The position numbers and the translations under genes are program-made. The notes beneath the pieces were generated by a model. That model had not been told where the DNA came from, did no database searches, and saw nothing but the letters and a program-made list of their open reading frames with translations. Positions 5,760-15,100 of a stretch of 22,394 nt of DNA are shown here, in pieces. The DNA comes from Clostridiales bacterium (GTDB taxonomy: Bacteria > Bacillota > Clostridia > Oscillospirales > Acutalibacteraceae), in NCBI GenBank assembly GCA_019415925.1, contig DXYG01000040.1, positions 1 to 22,394 on the forward strand. The letters run 5' to 3'. Numbering within the stretch: the first letter of the stretch is position 1; the number at the start of each line of letters is the position of its first letter.

Positions 5760-8700
5760 ATGAAGTATATTATTGGTCTTGATGTGGGAATCGGCTCTGT
5801 CGGCTGGGCAGTAGTCAGAAATGAAGAAAACTGCAAACGTATAGAAGACTTTGGAGTCCGGATTTTCGATTCAGGTGAAGATCTTAAGAAACAAAAAAGG
5901 GAAAGTCAGATACGAAGAGAATACAGAGGAACACGCAGACAAATAAGAAGAAGACGCCAAAGAAAAGAACGTCTAAAAAATTTTCTTGAAAGCATTGGAC
6001 TTGTTTCAAAAGCGGATATCACACAATTTTTTAACAAAAACGACCATGACATAATTGATATAAGAGTTCGTGCACTTGATACAAAAATTTCTCCGCAGGA
6101 GCTTGCGGCTGCTTTGCTTAATATTGCTAATCACCGTGGTTACAAACCGTTCTATGAAGAAAAGGACGAAAAATCAGATGAAGGCAAGCTGTACGCCGCC
6201 GTAACCCGTACTGAAAAAATAATCAAAGACGGAGGATACCGTTCAATTGCAGAAGCAATAATGAAAGACACCGAACATTTTTCGGAAAAAGCAACAGGAA
6301 GATACAAGTACAGAAATTCAAAAGAGAAAAACGACATACTTTTTCCGAATACAATGTATGAGGAAGAAACAAGAAAAATACTTAACAGACAAAAGTCTTA
6401 TTATCCTCAACTTACTGAGGACAATATAGAAAAAATATTTAAAATCATCTTCTCACGCAGAGATTTTGAAGACGGACCGGGAAATCCGCAAGATGAAAAC
6501 AGACCATACAAGGGATTTTACGATACAATCGGAAATTGCCCGTTTTACACGAATGAAAAAAGAGGACACAGATTTACAGTAATTGGTGACATGTTTGCAC
6601 TTGTAAACAAGCTTTCACAATACAGATATGTCAGCACTGAAACCGGAGAGGTTGAAAAACTACCAGAAAATCTAATGAAGTCTGTTGTTGAGTTTGCAAT
6701 GCAGAACGGACAGATTACAAAAAAGGAACTTAATTCCATCGCTAAAAATTATTGTATAGAAATTTTGAATCCCGAAACATCAAAAAATGAAAACATTGCC
6801 GATTGCTTCAGATTTTTAAAAGCAGTCAAGCCCATATTTGAAAATGAGGGATTCGTGTGGAAAGATTTGATTGCCGATGATTATCTCAATCTGAATTCTT
6901 TACTCAACAGAGTCGGAACTGTCTTGTCAAGCAATATTACTCCGTCAAGGCGCATTAAAGCACTTAATGGGATTACAGAGTTAGAAGGCAGGGAAACGCT
7001 TATTAAAAAGCTTTCAAAACAAAACTTTTCGGGAACGGCAAATGTTTCCGACAGATATATGACAGAAGCAATAACGGCGTTTTTTAAAGGAACTCCGTCA
7101 GGAGAATTTCAAGCACAATTTATCAAAAGTGAATTTGATAATGCGGCAAACAGTGAAAAGAAGCTCAAACTTCCTCCGTTTGACAGCAAGAACGAATATG
7201 CAAAAAATCCCGTCGTTTTCAGAGCAATTAACGAAACAAGAAAGATTGTTAATGCGATTATAGAAAAATACGGTGCTCCGAATGCCCTTAACATTGAAGT
7301 CGCAGGCGAACTTAGCAAAAGCTTTGAATCACGCAGTAAAATAAGCAAAAAACAAAACGAGAATGAGAAAATCCGCAAAGACGCAGTCAGCGCTGTTGCA
7401 GAAATACTCGGAATCAGTGAAAGCGAGGTAAACGGTTCACAGATTGAAAGATACCGTCTTGGTGAGCTCCAGGGTTGGAGATGTATGTATTCCAACGAAG
7501 AAATTTCGGATAAAAAGGAAGCAATTGAAAACAGAAATAAGACCTATGAGGTTGACCATATTGTGCCGTTTTCGAGAATACTTGATGATACACTTAACAA
7601 CAAAGCACTTGTTATTGCGAAAGAAAACCAACAGAAGTCCAACAAAACTCCGTTGATGTACCTTACAGGTGAAAAAAAGAAATTCTTTAAAAGCCGTGTG
7701 AACAAGCTATATAAGGAAAAGAAAATCAATAAAACCAAGTACAGCTATTTTATGCTTGAATCTCTTGTGGGTGAAGAAGCCGACAAAATTCTGGGTGACT
7801 GGAAAACAAGAAATCTTAATGATACAAGATATATAGCAAAGTTTCTTGTGCAGTATTTTAAGGACAATCTGAAATTCCAAAGAGAAAGCAGCGATGAAAA
7901 ACGACCTGTCGTTTATGCTGTCAAGGGAGCAATAACTTCATCATTACGCAGACAATGGCTGAACAAAGAAACATGGGGACAATATGACAAGGACAAGCTG
8001 AAAAAGATTACGTATTTTGACCATGCAGTTGACGCCATTGTGATTGCAAACTGTTTGCCGGCATATGTAATCATTGCCGCAGAAAATCAAAAGTTAAGAG
8101 ATATTTATTATTCAGCCGGCAGAAAAAAGACAGATGAATATAACAGGAGTCTTGAAAATTGTGTTGTTAATCTGTCAAAATTTTATGGTATGAAACCGAA
8201 TGTTTCGAGAAAGCTTCTTGGCAAAGTTAAGGAAACTCCCTCGCTGATTGAAAATTTGCGGCTTGAGGTGGAGTACAGAGTTCGTGACCATGAGCTGATG
8301 AGATATTTTATAAAGGATGCAGAAAATAAAAGTGATGAGGAGCTTGATAAATTATTCAGGCAAGATCTTCATAAACTGTATTATAATGATATCGAATTTG
8401 CCGATTCAATTCAAATGCCGATAGTATCAATAAAACCCGAACGTAAGTATTCAGGCAAAATAACCAAGGATAAGCTGATGAAAAAGAACAAGGCAGATGA
8501 TAACTGCTATGTCAAAAATATCGGTGAAGATAATATTTCGTTTATGTATGATTCTTGCTATTATTGCGTTGAAGTTTACACAACAAAGTCGGGAACAACA
8601 AGTCTTCTGGGAATAAAGCGTACGGATATTGTCAAAAAAGACAAAAAGCTTTATCTTAAACCATACTACAAATATCCCGAGGATTACGCAGAACATATTA

Positions 8701-8999
8701 TGTATTTGTTTAAGGGCGATTATATTGAGATAAGTCAGAAAATCGCAAAAACAAACACAGAAAAAGTTAAGAGAAGAGGATTTTACTTATCAATAAACAA
8801 CATTAATCAAAACAGTATTGTTATTACAAAAGATAACACAAGAAGAAAGTTAAGTAACACAAATCGTGTTGAAACTTGCAGCATTTCTCAAAAAGACATA
8901 ATAAAAAAATATGATATTGATATTCTTGGCAAAAAAGGCGGGGAAATAAAAGAATGTGGAGAACCGTTATCGTTACTTCCGGAGAACGACTTAACATAA
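5760..8999 (+). CDS. cas9: Cas9, type II-C CRISPR RNA-guided endonuclease
   Basis: A 1,079-residue nuclease that cuts DNA matching the crRNA spacer, guided by a crRNA:tracrRNA pair. RuvC-I is IIGLDVGIGSVGWAVV with D8. The arginine-rich bridge helix (RRQIRRRRQRKERLKNF) lies at about residues 50-75 and the REC lobe at about 80-480. RuvC-II has IEVAGEL (E513). HNH has EVDHIVPFS (D599, H600) and N623, spaced exactly as H840-N863 of the S. pyogenes enzyme. RuvC-III has FDHAVDAIVIA (H755, D758), then the WED/PI region to the end. All catalytic residues are present, so both strands should be cut. The start at 5760 is chosen because GAAAGGTG precedes it and the next upstream in-frame ATG (5676) lies in the tracrRNA anti-repeat. 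Its length and the lack of csn2 support II-C. Its last 46 bases overlap the cas1 remnant. Confidence 0.97.
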   Translation: MKYIIGLDVGIGSVGWAVVRNEENCKRIEDFGVRIFDSGEDLKKQKRESQIRREYRGTRRQIRRRRQRKERLKNFLESIGLVSKADITQFFNKNDHDIIDIRVRALDTKISPQELAAALLNIANHRGYKPFYEEKDEKSDEGKLYAAVTRTEKIIKDGGYRSIAEAIMKDTEHFSEKATGRYKYRNSKEKNDILFPNTMYEEETRKILNRQKSYYPQLTEDNIEKIFKIIFSRRDFEDGPGNPQDENRPYKGFYDTIGNCPFYTNEKRGHRFTVIGDMFALVNKLSQYRYVSTETGEVEKLPENLMKSVVEFAMQNGQITKKELNSIAKNYCIEILNPETSKNENIADCFRFLKAVKPIFENEGFVWKDLIADDYLNLNSLLNRVGTVLSSNITPSRRIKALNGITELEGRETLIKKLSKQNFSGTANVSDRYMTEAITAFFKGTPSGEFQAQFIKSEFDNAANSEKKLKLPPFDSKNEYAKNPVVFRAINETRKIVNAIIEKYGAPNALNIEVAGELSKSFESRSKISKKQNENEKIRKDAVSAVAEILGISESEVNGSQIERYRLGELQGWRCMYSNEEISDKKEAIENRNKTYEVDHIVPFSRILDDTLNNKALVIAKENQQKSNKTPLMYLTGEKKKFFKSRVNKLYKEKKINKTKYSYFMLESLVGEEADKILGDWKTRNLNDTRYIAKFLVQYFKDNLKFQRESSDEKRPVVYAVKGAITSSLRRQWLNKETWGQYDKDKLKKITYFDHAVDAIVIANCLPAYVIIAAENQKLRDIYYSAGRKKTDEYNRSLENCVVNLSKFYGMKPNVSRKLLGKVKETPSLIENLRLEVEYRVRDHELMRYFIKDAENKSDEELDKLFRQDLHKLYYNDIEFADSIQMPIVSIKPERKYSGKITKDKLMKKNKADDNCYVKNIGEDNISFMYDSCYYCVEVYTTKSGTTSLLGIKRTDIVKKDKKLYLKPYYKYPEDYAEHIMYLFKGDYIEISQKIAKTNTEKVKRRGFYLSINNINQNSIVITKDNTRRKLSNTNRVETCSISQKDIIKKYDIDILGKKGGEIKECGEPLSLLPENDLT

Positions 9000-9295
9000 A
9001 AGATAATTGGCTTGTTGTGTCAAACGGTACTGATGAAAGCAGAATACCGGTTAGCGACATATACTCTGTTGTAATAGAAAACCGTGCCGCAATGCTCAGC
9101 GTAAGTGTGTTAACCACACTTACGCAGGCAGGTGCACACATAATTCTTTGTGACGAAAAACACCTTCCCGTTACTGCTGCTTTGCCGATGAACACACATT
9201 ACAGACCGTTTAATGTGCTTAAGAAACAAATTGAAATGTCTCGTGAATTCAAGGACCTGTTGTTGATATGTGGACTGATGAAAACTGCGATATGA
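8954..9295 (+). pseudogene. cas1: cas1 remnant, N-terminal third only
   Basis: It reads MWRTVIVTSGERLNIKDNWL and continues through VLTTLTQAGAHIILCDEKHL and MNTHYRPFNVLKKQIEMSRE, the N-terminal beta domain of type II Cas1, the integrase that inserts spacers. A full Cas1 has about 290 residues; this stops after 113. Homology ends near FKDLL (about residue 103) and the last residues (LICGLMKTAI) look like junction sequence. The whole helical catalytic domain, including the metal-binding Glu/His/Asp residues, is missing. The start overlaps the cas9 end, as in normal type II operons. An internal deletion reaching into cas2 is the simplest explanation. It is not functional as an integrase; whether the peptide is stable is unknown. 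Confidence 0.92.
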
Positions 9296-9302
9296 TTTTT
9301 GA

Positions 9303-9560
9303 AACGCTAACATATCAAAACAGAAAAATCTAATTAAAGCCGGATTCCATATGCTGCAATTTTCTGTTTATGCACGAACTGTCAGGAACAATGACGATGC
9401 AAAAAAATATACCAAAATTGTAAAAGGCATTTTGCCACCGGAAGGTTCTGTAAGATTACTTACTATAACAGACAGGCAGTACGATTCAATGGAAGTTTTA
9501 TTGGGGGAAAAATATGCAGAAGAAAATTATCTTGACAAAAGAGATATTCTGGAATTATAA
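9303..9560 (+). pseudogene. cas2: cas2 remnant, N-terminus lost or frameshifted
   Basis: From 9327 the frame reads NLIKAGFHMLQFSVYARTVR, then NNDDAKKYTKIVKGILPPEG and SVRLLTITDRQYDSMEVLLG, which is Cas2, the dimer that bridges two Cas1 dimers during spacer capture. About 77 C-terminal residues remain of the usual roughly 100. The first strand with its conserved MFD-type ending is not in this frame. A possible trace (MIFETLTYQNRK) lies one frame away just upstream, joined at a run of five A, so a one-base loss there would explain the shift. No ribosome binding site serves the ATG at 9351. With the cas1 damage, adaptation is disabled. Confidence 0.85.
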
Positions 9561-9611
9561 TAAAATTGTGTTGAATTTGCCGAAACCGACCAGAATCCAC
9601 AAGATGTTGCG

Positions 9612-9845
9612 GTTTTGGCTCTCTGATGAATATTGATAAACTTATACATTCATCTTCGCTCATCTGCTTTATAAGGTGTTTTGGCTCTCTGATGAATATT
9701 GATAAACTTATACTATTATGGCGCAATTTATCCAATGTAGAGCGTTTTGGCTCTCTGATGAATATTGATAAACTTATACCGAATTGCACAATTTCTGTTG
9801 CGACTATGTGTTTTGGCTCTCTGATGAATATTGATAAACTTATAC
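9612..9845 (+). CRISPR. Type II-C CRISPR array, 4 repeats and 3 spacers
   Basis: Four identical 36-bp repeats at 9612-9647, 9678-9713, 9744-9779 and 9810-9845 are separated by three unrelated 30-bp spacers (9648-9677, 9714-9743, 9780-9809). The repeat begins GTTTTGGCTCTC and ends AAACTTATAC. The crRNA orientation is the plus strand, because the tracrRNA anti-repeat pairs with this strand and II repeats begin GTTTT. The repeat ends TTATAC, and the following base gives TATACA, TATACT, TATACC and TATACT; in Neisseria-type II-C arrays a -10 box at the repeat end starts each crRNA, and that could apply here. No spacer match inside the window was noticed. Confidence 0.97.
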
Positions 9846-10116
9846 TGCTCCAAAGGGTCGGAGTACCTCCGAATTAAAAAGGTTATTTAAGGCTTGTTCA
9901 ATCAGCCTGTCGATTATAATTATAAAGAATATATTTTGAATTGTAAATAAAATCACCGCATAAATACCTGTGTATCTATACGGCGAAACTTTTAAGTTTC
10001 TTTGCTATGATGTAGATTATATCTCAAATGCGCTGACAGCTAAATGTTAATTAAGCTGTTATTTATGAAATCGTATAAATATGAAATTTGCAGAAAATTA
10101 TAAGAAAAAGAATAAT
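9846..10116. other. Intergenic stretch after the array
   Basis: Right after the last repeat comes a 30-base, spacer-length segment with no further repeat, containing the hairpin TCGGAG-TAC-CTCCGA (9858-9872). The rest is AT-rich with no gene and no T-run terminator. Confidence 0.45.
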
Positions 10117-10198
10117 TTAGAAGAAAATCAGAAGAATTATGCGAATAATATTTAAAATTAGAAGAAAATTATTAAAACTATGCGAAAATCTTTAGAAA
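10117..10198. repeat. Two imperfect 41-bp tandem repeats upstream of the AlbA_2 gene
   Basis: TTAGAAGAAAAT occurs at 10117-10128 and 10158-10169, and TATGCGAA at 10138-10145 and 10179-10186. Both pairs are exactly 41 bp apart, so the two blocks are copies in register. They end a few bases before the -35 box, a position suited to an operator or activator site. Confidence 0.5.
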
Positions 10199-10203
10199 TT
10201 CTC

Positions 10204-10231
10204 TTGAAAATTCTTATAAATTCAGTATAAT
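10204..10231 (+). promoter_or_regulatory. Promoter of the AlbA_2 gene
   Basis: TTGAAA (10204-10209) and TATAAT (10226-10231) are 16 bp apart, followed directly by AGGAGG and the ATG at 10251. The 5' leader is therefore very short. Confidence 0.65.
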
Positions 10232-10250
10232 GAAATCAGGAGGAATTCTT

Positions 10251-11687
10251 ATGCTCGAAAGCGAATTGATAAAATTAATTGAAGATATACAACTTAATAA
10301 GACCGAAAGTAATTACATTGAAGTAAAATCGGCTCGGAACGGTTGCCCTAAAATTTTCGATACTCTGTCGTCATTTTCTAATCAGCAAAACGGCGGAACT
10401 ATCATTTTCGGTGTTGATGAAAATGATGATTACAATGTCTGCGGAGTTTATGACGCAGCCGATTTGCAGAAGAAGATAATGGAGCAAAGTCTGCAAATGG
10501 AGCCTGTCGTTAGACCTCTGTGCACGGTTGCGGTAGTTGACGGAAAAACCGTTGTGAGTGCGGAAATTCAGGAAATGGATAATTTTCATAAGCCCTGCTT
10601 TTATAAAGGCGCAGGCAGATTAAGAGGCTCTTATGTGCGTGTTGCCGACGGCGACAGACTTATGACCGAGTACGAGGTTTACAGCTATGAAGCGTTCAAG
10701 CTGGATATACACGACGAGCTCAGAACTAATGACAGAGCAGAAATGACTGACATAAATACCGACGAATATCAGCTATATCTTCTTGAATTGAAGAAAAACA
10801 AGCCGCATCTTGCCAAGCTTGAAGAAAAGGAAATCAACCGCTTGCAGGGCTTTGTTGTTGACAATAAGCCTACCATTGCCGCCCTGATGCTTTTCTCGGT
10901 TTATCCGCAGGCTTACTTTCCGCAGCTCTGTATTACAGCCGTTTCCGTTCCCGGCAAGGAAATGAGTGCGACCGGAAGCGTCGGCGAGAGATTTATTGAC
11001 AACAAGAGAATTGAGGGCTCTATAACACAGATGCTCAACGACGCTTTAATTTTTGTCAGAAAAAATATGAAGGTGAAAACGATAATTGACTCTGAAACAG
11101 GAATGAGAAATGACAGAACGGAGTATCCCGTTATCGCAGTCAGAGAGCTTTTGCTCAATGCTCTTATTCACCGTGATTACAGCATACACACCGAGTCGGC
11201 ACCGATTACTATTACTATGTATTCCGACAGAATGGAAATTGAAAATCCAGGCGGCTTGTACGGCAGAATGACTTTAGATAGGTTAGGTTTTGTTTCTGCC
11301 GACACCAGAAATCCGTATATAGCAGGTGCGCTTGAGATTATGGGCGAAACCGAAAACCGTTACAGCGGTATTCCGACAATAAGAAGTGCGATGAAAAACG
11401 CAGGATTGCCACAACCTGTTTTTGTAAACAACAGAGGTGTATTCAAGGCTATACTTTACAATGAAATAGTAAGTGAAAAGGGAAACAGCGACCTTGCAAG
11501 TCGGATTCTTGATTTTTGCAGTGTGCCGAGAAGCCGCAAGGAGCTTGAGGAGAGATTCAAGGAAGAAATAACAATAGCCTACCTTATGAGCAAGCATATG
11601 AAACCCTTGATAGCTGAAAATAAAATTGCACTGACAAAGCCCGAATCACCAAAAAGCAAGGACCAGAAATACTTTACAATAAAATAA
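10251..11687 (+). CDS. AlbA_2 (Schlafen-fold) putative transcriptional regulator with RecG-like C-terminal ATPase-fold domain
   Basis: A 478-residue protein. Residues 19-130 form the AlbA_2 domain: SNYIEVKSARNGCPKIFDTL, then FSNQQNGGTIIFGVDE, then RLRGSYVRVADGD. Residues about 285-375 carry VRELLLNALIHRDYS and MEIENPGGLYG, the HATPase_c_4-like part seen in RecG-like transcriptional regulators. The last 60 residues look like a winged helix (SRKELEERFKEEITIAYLMS). The Schlafen fold binds nucleic acid and in some relatives cleaves tRNA or acts in phage defence; most bacterial members of this architecture are only annotated as regulators. Start 10251 is preferred over the in-frame ATG at 10230 because the latter lies on the -10 box. 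It follows the array on the same strand and ends in a strong terminator, so it is its own transcription unit. Confidence 0.82.
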   Translation: MLESELIKLIEDIQLNKTESNYIEVKSARNGCPKIFDTLSSFSNQQNGGTIIFGVDENDDYNVCGVYDAADLQKKIMEQSLQMEPVVRPLCTVAVVDGKTVVSAEIQEMDNFHKPCFYKGAGRLRGSYVRVADGDRLMTEYEVYSYEAFKLDIHDELRTNDRAEMTDINTDEYQLYLLELKKNKPHLAKLEEKEINRLQGFVVDNKPTIAALMLFSVYPQAYFPQLCITAVSVPGKEMSATGSVGERFIDNKRIEGSITQMLNDALIFVRKNMKVKTIIDSETGMRNDRTEYPVIAVRELLLNALIHRDYSIHTESAPITITMYSDRMEIENPGGLYGRMTLDRLGFVSADTRNPYIAGALEIMGETENRYSGIPTIRSAMKNAGLPQPVFVNNRGVFKAILYNEIVSEKGNSDLASRILDFCSVPRSRKELEERFKEEITIAYLMSKHMKPLIAENKIALTKPESPKSKDQKYFTIK

Positions 11688-11694
11688 TTACACT

Positions 11695-11732
11695 TTGCCA
11701 AGTGAAATTCAGATTTGCTTGGCAATTTTTTT
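11695..11732 (+). terminator. Terminator of the AlbA_2 gene
   Basis: TTGCCAAG (11695-11702) pairs perfectly with CTTGGCAA (11718-11725), followed by seven T. Confidence 0.88.
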
Positions 11733-11763
11733 CTGATAATTGAAAATAGAAAAACAAGCCAAA

Positions 11764-11799
11764 GGTCGGGTAATTCAAAACGGATACCCGACCTGATTT
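11764..11799 (+). terminator. Second terminator-like hairpin
   Basis: GGTCGGGTA (11764-11772) pairs perfectly with TACCCGACC (11785-11793), followed by TGATTTTT. The words GGTCGGGTA recur at 11826-11834 without a partner, so a further stem may have been duplicated and partly lost. It may serve as backup for the preceding terminator. Confidence 0.6.
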
Positions 11800-12180
11800 T
11801 TGCTTTATAGAAAATGCTCCGAAACGGTCGGGTAAAGAGGGCTTGATAAAATCAATCTGTCTGTTCGGACTGCGTGTCGGGATACGCAACTTTTATCAGA
11901 CCGGTTTCTTTAAGCACCTTTTGCTTGCCTTTGATGCTTATTACAGTTTTATTTTTACACTTTTAGTGACTTTGCTCTATTGACAAAGGTTACTAAATAA
12001 CAGTAAAATAAAATATAACAATATATTAATACCTGGATAAATCACGCTTATAAGCTGCTTGTATATCTTGCTTGCAGTTTTCTTGATGTAATTCAAAAAT
12101 TTTGCTCACGAGCGTCAGATTGTGTGCGGAATTTTGAATAAATATTATATTATAATTGAGGAAATTGAGGAGGAAAAAAT
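11800..12180. promoter_or_regulatory. Leader region of the giant secreted protein gene
   Basis: No gene is seen in this stretch. A possible promoter is TTGTGT (about 12120-12125) with TATTAT 17 bp downstream, in a very AT-rich tract, followed by GAGGAGG just before the ATG at 12181. The rest holds no structure I can support. Confidence 0.4.
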
Positions 12181-15100
12181 ATGGGAAAACTAAAAAAACC
12201 GATTTCGATGTTTTTAACGTTTCTGATGATTTTCTCTATCGTACCTGTGGGTAATCTTGCAGGACTTGATATGAGTTGGTTATCTCCTGAGATAAAAGCA
12301 TCGGCAGCAGGCGACATTTATGAGGAAATAACGTTTCCCACCATCGGTAAATCAAAATCAACTGCACTTTCGGCAAAGAAAAATGATATTGTCATTACGC
12401 CGAAGGGCAGTCTGTCTGCTGAAGCGGAGGGCATTTTATTTAAGAAAAAAAAGGTAAATGCAACTCTTACTGACGTAGATGTAAAATATAATTCCGCCGA
12501 AAAAAAGACCACCTCGGAGCAACCTTCATTTACGATTCCGGCAGACGACAGCATTACTGAAGACATGGTGCTTTCTAAAGCTGAGTTCAGGGATTATCGT
12601 ATTCCGAAAAAGGTTCTGGAATCATGGAAAAAACAATCTGCAAAAACGCCTGTGAGCAATTCAGCTCCGCAGTATCAGCACGATGCGTATATGGTCAAGA
12701 AGGTCAAGGACGGAAACCCATACATTTCCACCGTCTTTGGTCGTACCGGAAATACTGCCCCCTTTAAAGAATTGACAACAAAAACTCTGAAAATCAAAGG
12801 CAATGTTGATTACGAAATTCAGATTTCCGCAGGAGATTTGAACGGTGCAGACTGCACCTATTATTTACAGCAGGATCAAACCCACGTAATATCAAATAAA
12901 ACGGGTATTTTTACCGCTGCGGACGGAGTTCACGAAAAGCTGGATCGCAGCAAGAAAACATATGCGGTTGTTAAAACTGCAGACGGCAAGCGCTCCGACT
13001 ACGAAGAAGTTAATATCAAAATTGAGGCAACTACGTACCTGGAAAAGGCTCAGGATTATCTGACCCCCGGAACAAAGTTTAACCTTCTGGGCGAAGACTT
13101 TGCAAAGTTAACGGTGCCCTCTAACCTTCCTTTGGTGGGAGGTGCCGAAATCAGCTTTGAGGCGTTTAAGCTGCCTGGCGGTTTTGAGTTTGACGTGGAA
13201 GAAGGCTCTCTGAAAATTTCAGTAGGAGTCGATATCTTTGAGATGTCAAAGAATAAGGGCGATAAAAAATACAGCAATGAAATGTTCAGTAACTGGAAAG
13301 ACCTTACAAAACAATCTATCAGTCAGTCGAAACAGGACAAAAAAGATATTAAGAAACAATATGATACCAACAAAGATGTTTTTATGAACAAATGGGGCAC
13401 AGGAAAAATGCCCTCTAAAAGCAGCAAAAACTGGGGAGTCAGTGCGCTTGGTTATATTGAACTTGTCTTTAACGAAAACGGATTTGTGGTAAAAGAGGCG
13501 TGTATAACTATTGAAGGAGAGTTCAGCTTTAAATATAACGTGCAGGCAGGCGTAGGACCCATTCCTGTATATTTCTATGTAGAAGCCGGCGCTTCGTTCG
13601 GCGGTACAGGTTTAGGCATTAATCCTGTAGAAGAAAATGTTCAGCTGAACAAACTTAATGCTTTGGACTGGGATTTAGCTATTAAGCTTGAACCGAAGAT
13701 AAAGGCAGGCGGAGGCGCAGGCATTAAGGACTTTGCCTCGGTAGGAATTTACGCAAAGGCAACAATGCCTATGACATTCGCCTTTAAACAAAAGCATCTG
13801 ACAATTGATTTGAAAGGTGAGTTCGGCGTTGAGGCGGAGCTATGGCTGTTGAAAGCCAGTGCTAAGCTGCTGGACGGAACTGTACATGTTGTCGACAGAT
13901 ACTGGGATTCGTCCGGTTCGCAAAAATCAAGGTCTGCGGGCAATTTGTTGGGACAATCCAATGAAAATGAGATAGTCTATTCGCTCGTTGACAGAGATTA
14001 CGCAAGCAATACCTCTGCGTGGTTGGGCGGCAGACAAGAACAACGGTTTTTGAAGAACGGAAGTTCTCAGAAAATGGTTTTGAAAAATCTGCAAACATCC
14101 GTGTATCCCAATGCCGTTCCTCAGGTGGTTGCTTTCGGCGACAAGCTGCTTATGGCCTGGATTGAGGACGCTGCCGACAGAGATGATTACAACCGTATGC
14201 GACTGATGTATTCGGTATACAGCAACGGTGTATGGAGTCAGCCTGCGGCTGTTTATGATAACGGAAACAACGACAATTTGCCCGTAATTGTTTCCGACGG
14301 TACGGACGTTTACTTTGCATGGCAAAAGCAGGCAAGCGTTATGAACACAGATTCAGACAATACGTTTTCAACAATAATGTCTGACGTAGAGCTTTATACT
14401 GCAAAATACAACGCAGCTTCTCAGACAATCGGCGACATCAGCAGAGTAACCGAAAACAATTGTTACGATTATGCTCAGCAGCTTTCTGTAATTAACGGCA
14501 AGCCCGTGCTTTATTGGGTATCCTGCAATGACAGTCAGCCGCTGGGAACAGGAAACAACACGCTTCATCGTATGGAGCTTGGCAAAAATGAACAGATACT
14601 CGAAGAAAACCTTAACTTTGTTCTTGATTTAGACGCCGCAGTTGTGAACGGAACGGAAGAGGTGTCGTTTGCAACCGACAAGGACGGTAATTACGATATC
14701 ACCGATGATGTTACGGTGTTTACCTACTCCAACGGCACACTCAGTGAGTTCGCAAAAAAAGATGATACCGTTGCGTATCCTGTGTTGTTCTACGGTAATC
14801 CTGACGGACAGACCACTCTGTTTGTTTCCGATATGACGAATATCTATTATAGTGACAACGGTACGACAAAGGCTGTTTTGAGTGAAAGCGTTCCTATTGA
14901 GGGTAATCTTCAGTTTGTCGGCAATGCAAACAAAGATATGCTTATCTGGACTCAGAAAGAGGAAAAAGGAAACGCAATTTATTCTTCGTCATTTGAAAAC
15001 GGCGAATGGACATCTCCGATAGCAATAAGCAATAGTGAAACAACACTGACTGACGTAAACGCTGTTATGTACAGAGATAGAATCAGCGGTGTTTGTACAT

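Noticed and set aside
9463..9877. Open frames on both strands across the CRISPR array
   Set aside because: The translated repeats (MNIDKLI and ISLSIFIREPK) come from the 36-bp CRISPR repeats read through a 66-bp period divisible by three.
10230..10250. AlbA_2 start seven codons earlier
   Set aside because: That ATG overlaps the -10 box and the Shine-Dalgarno sequence, so the ATG at 10251 is the likely start.
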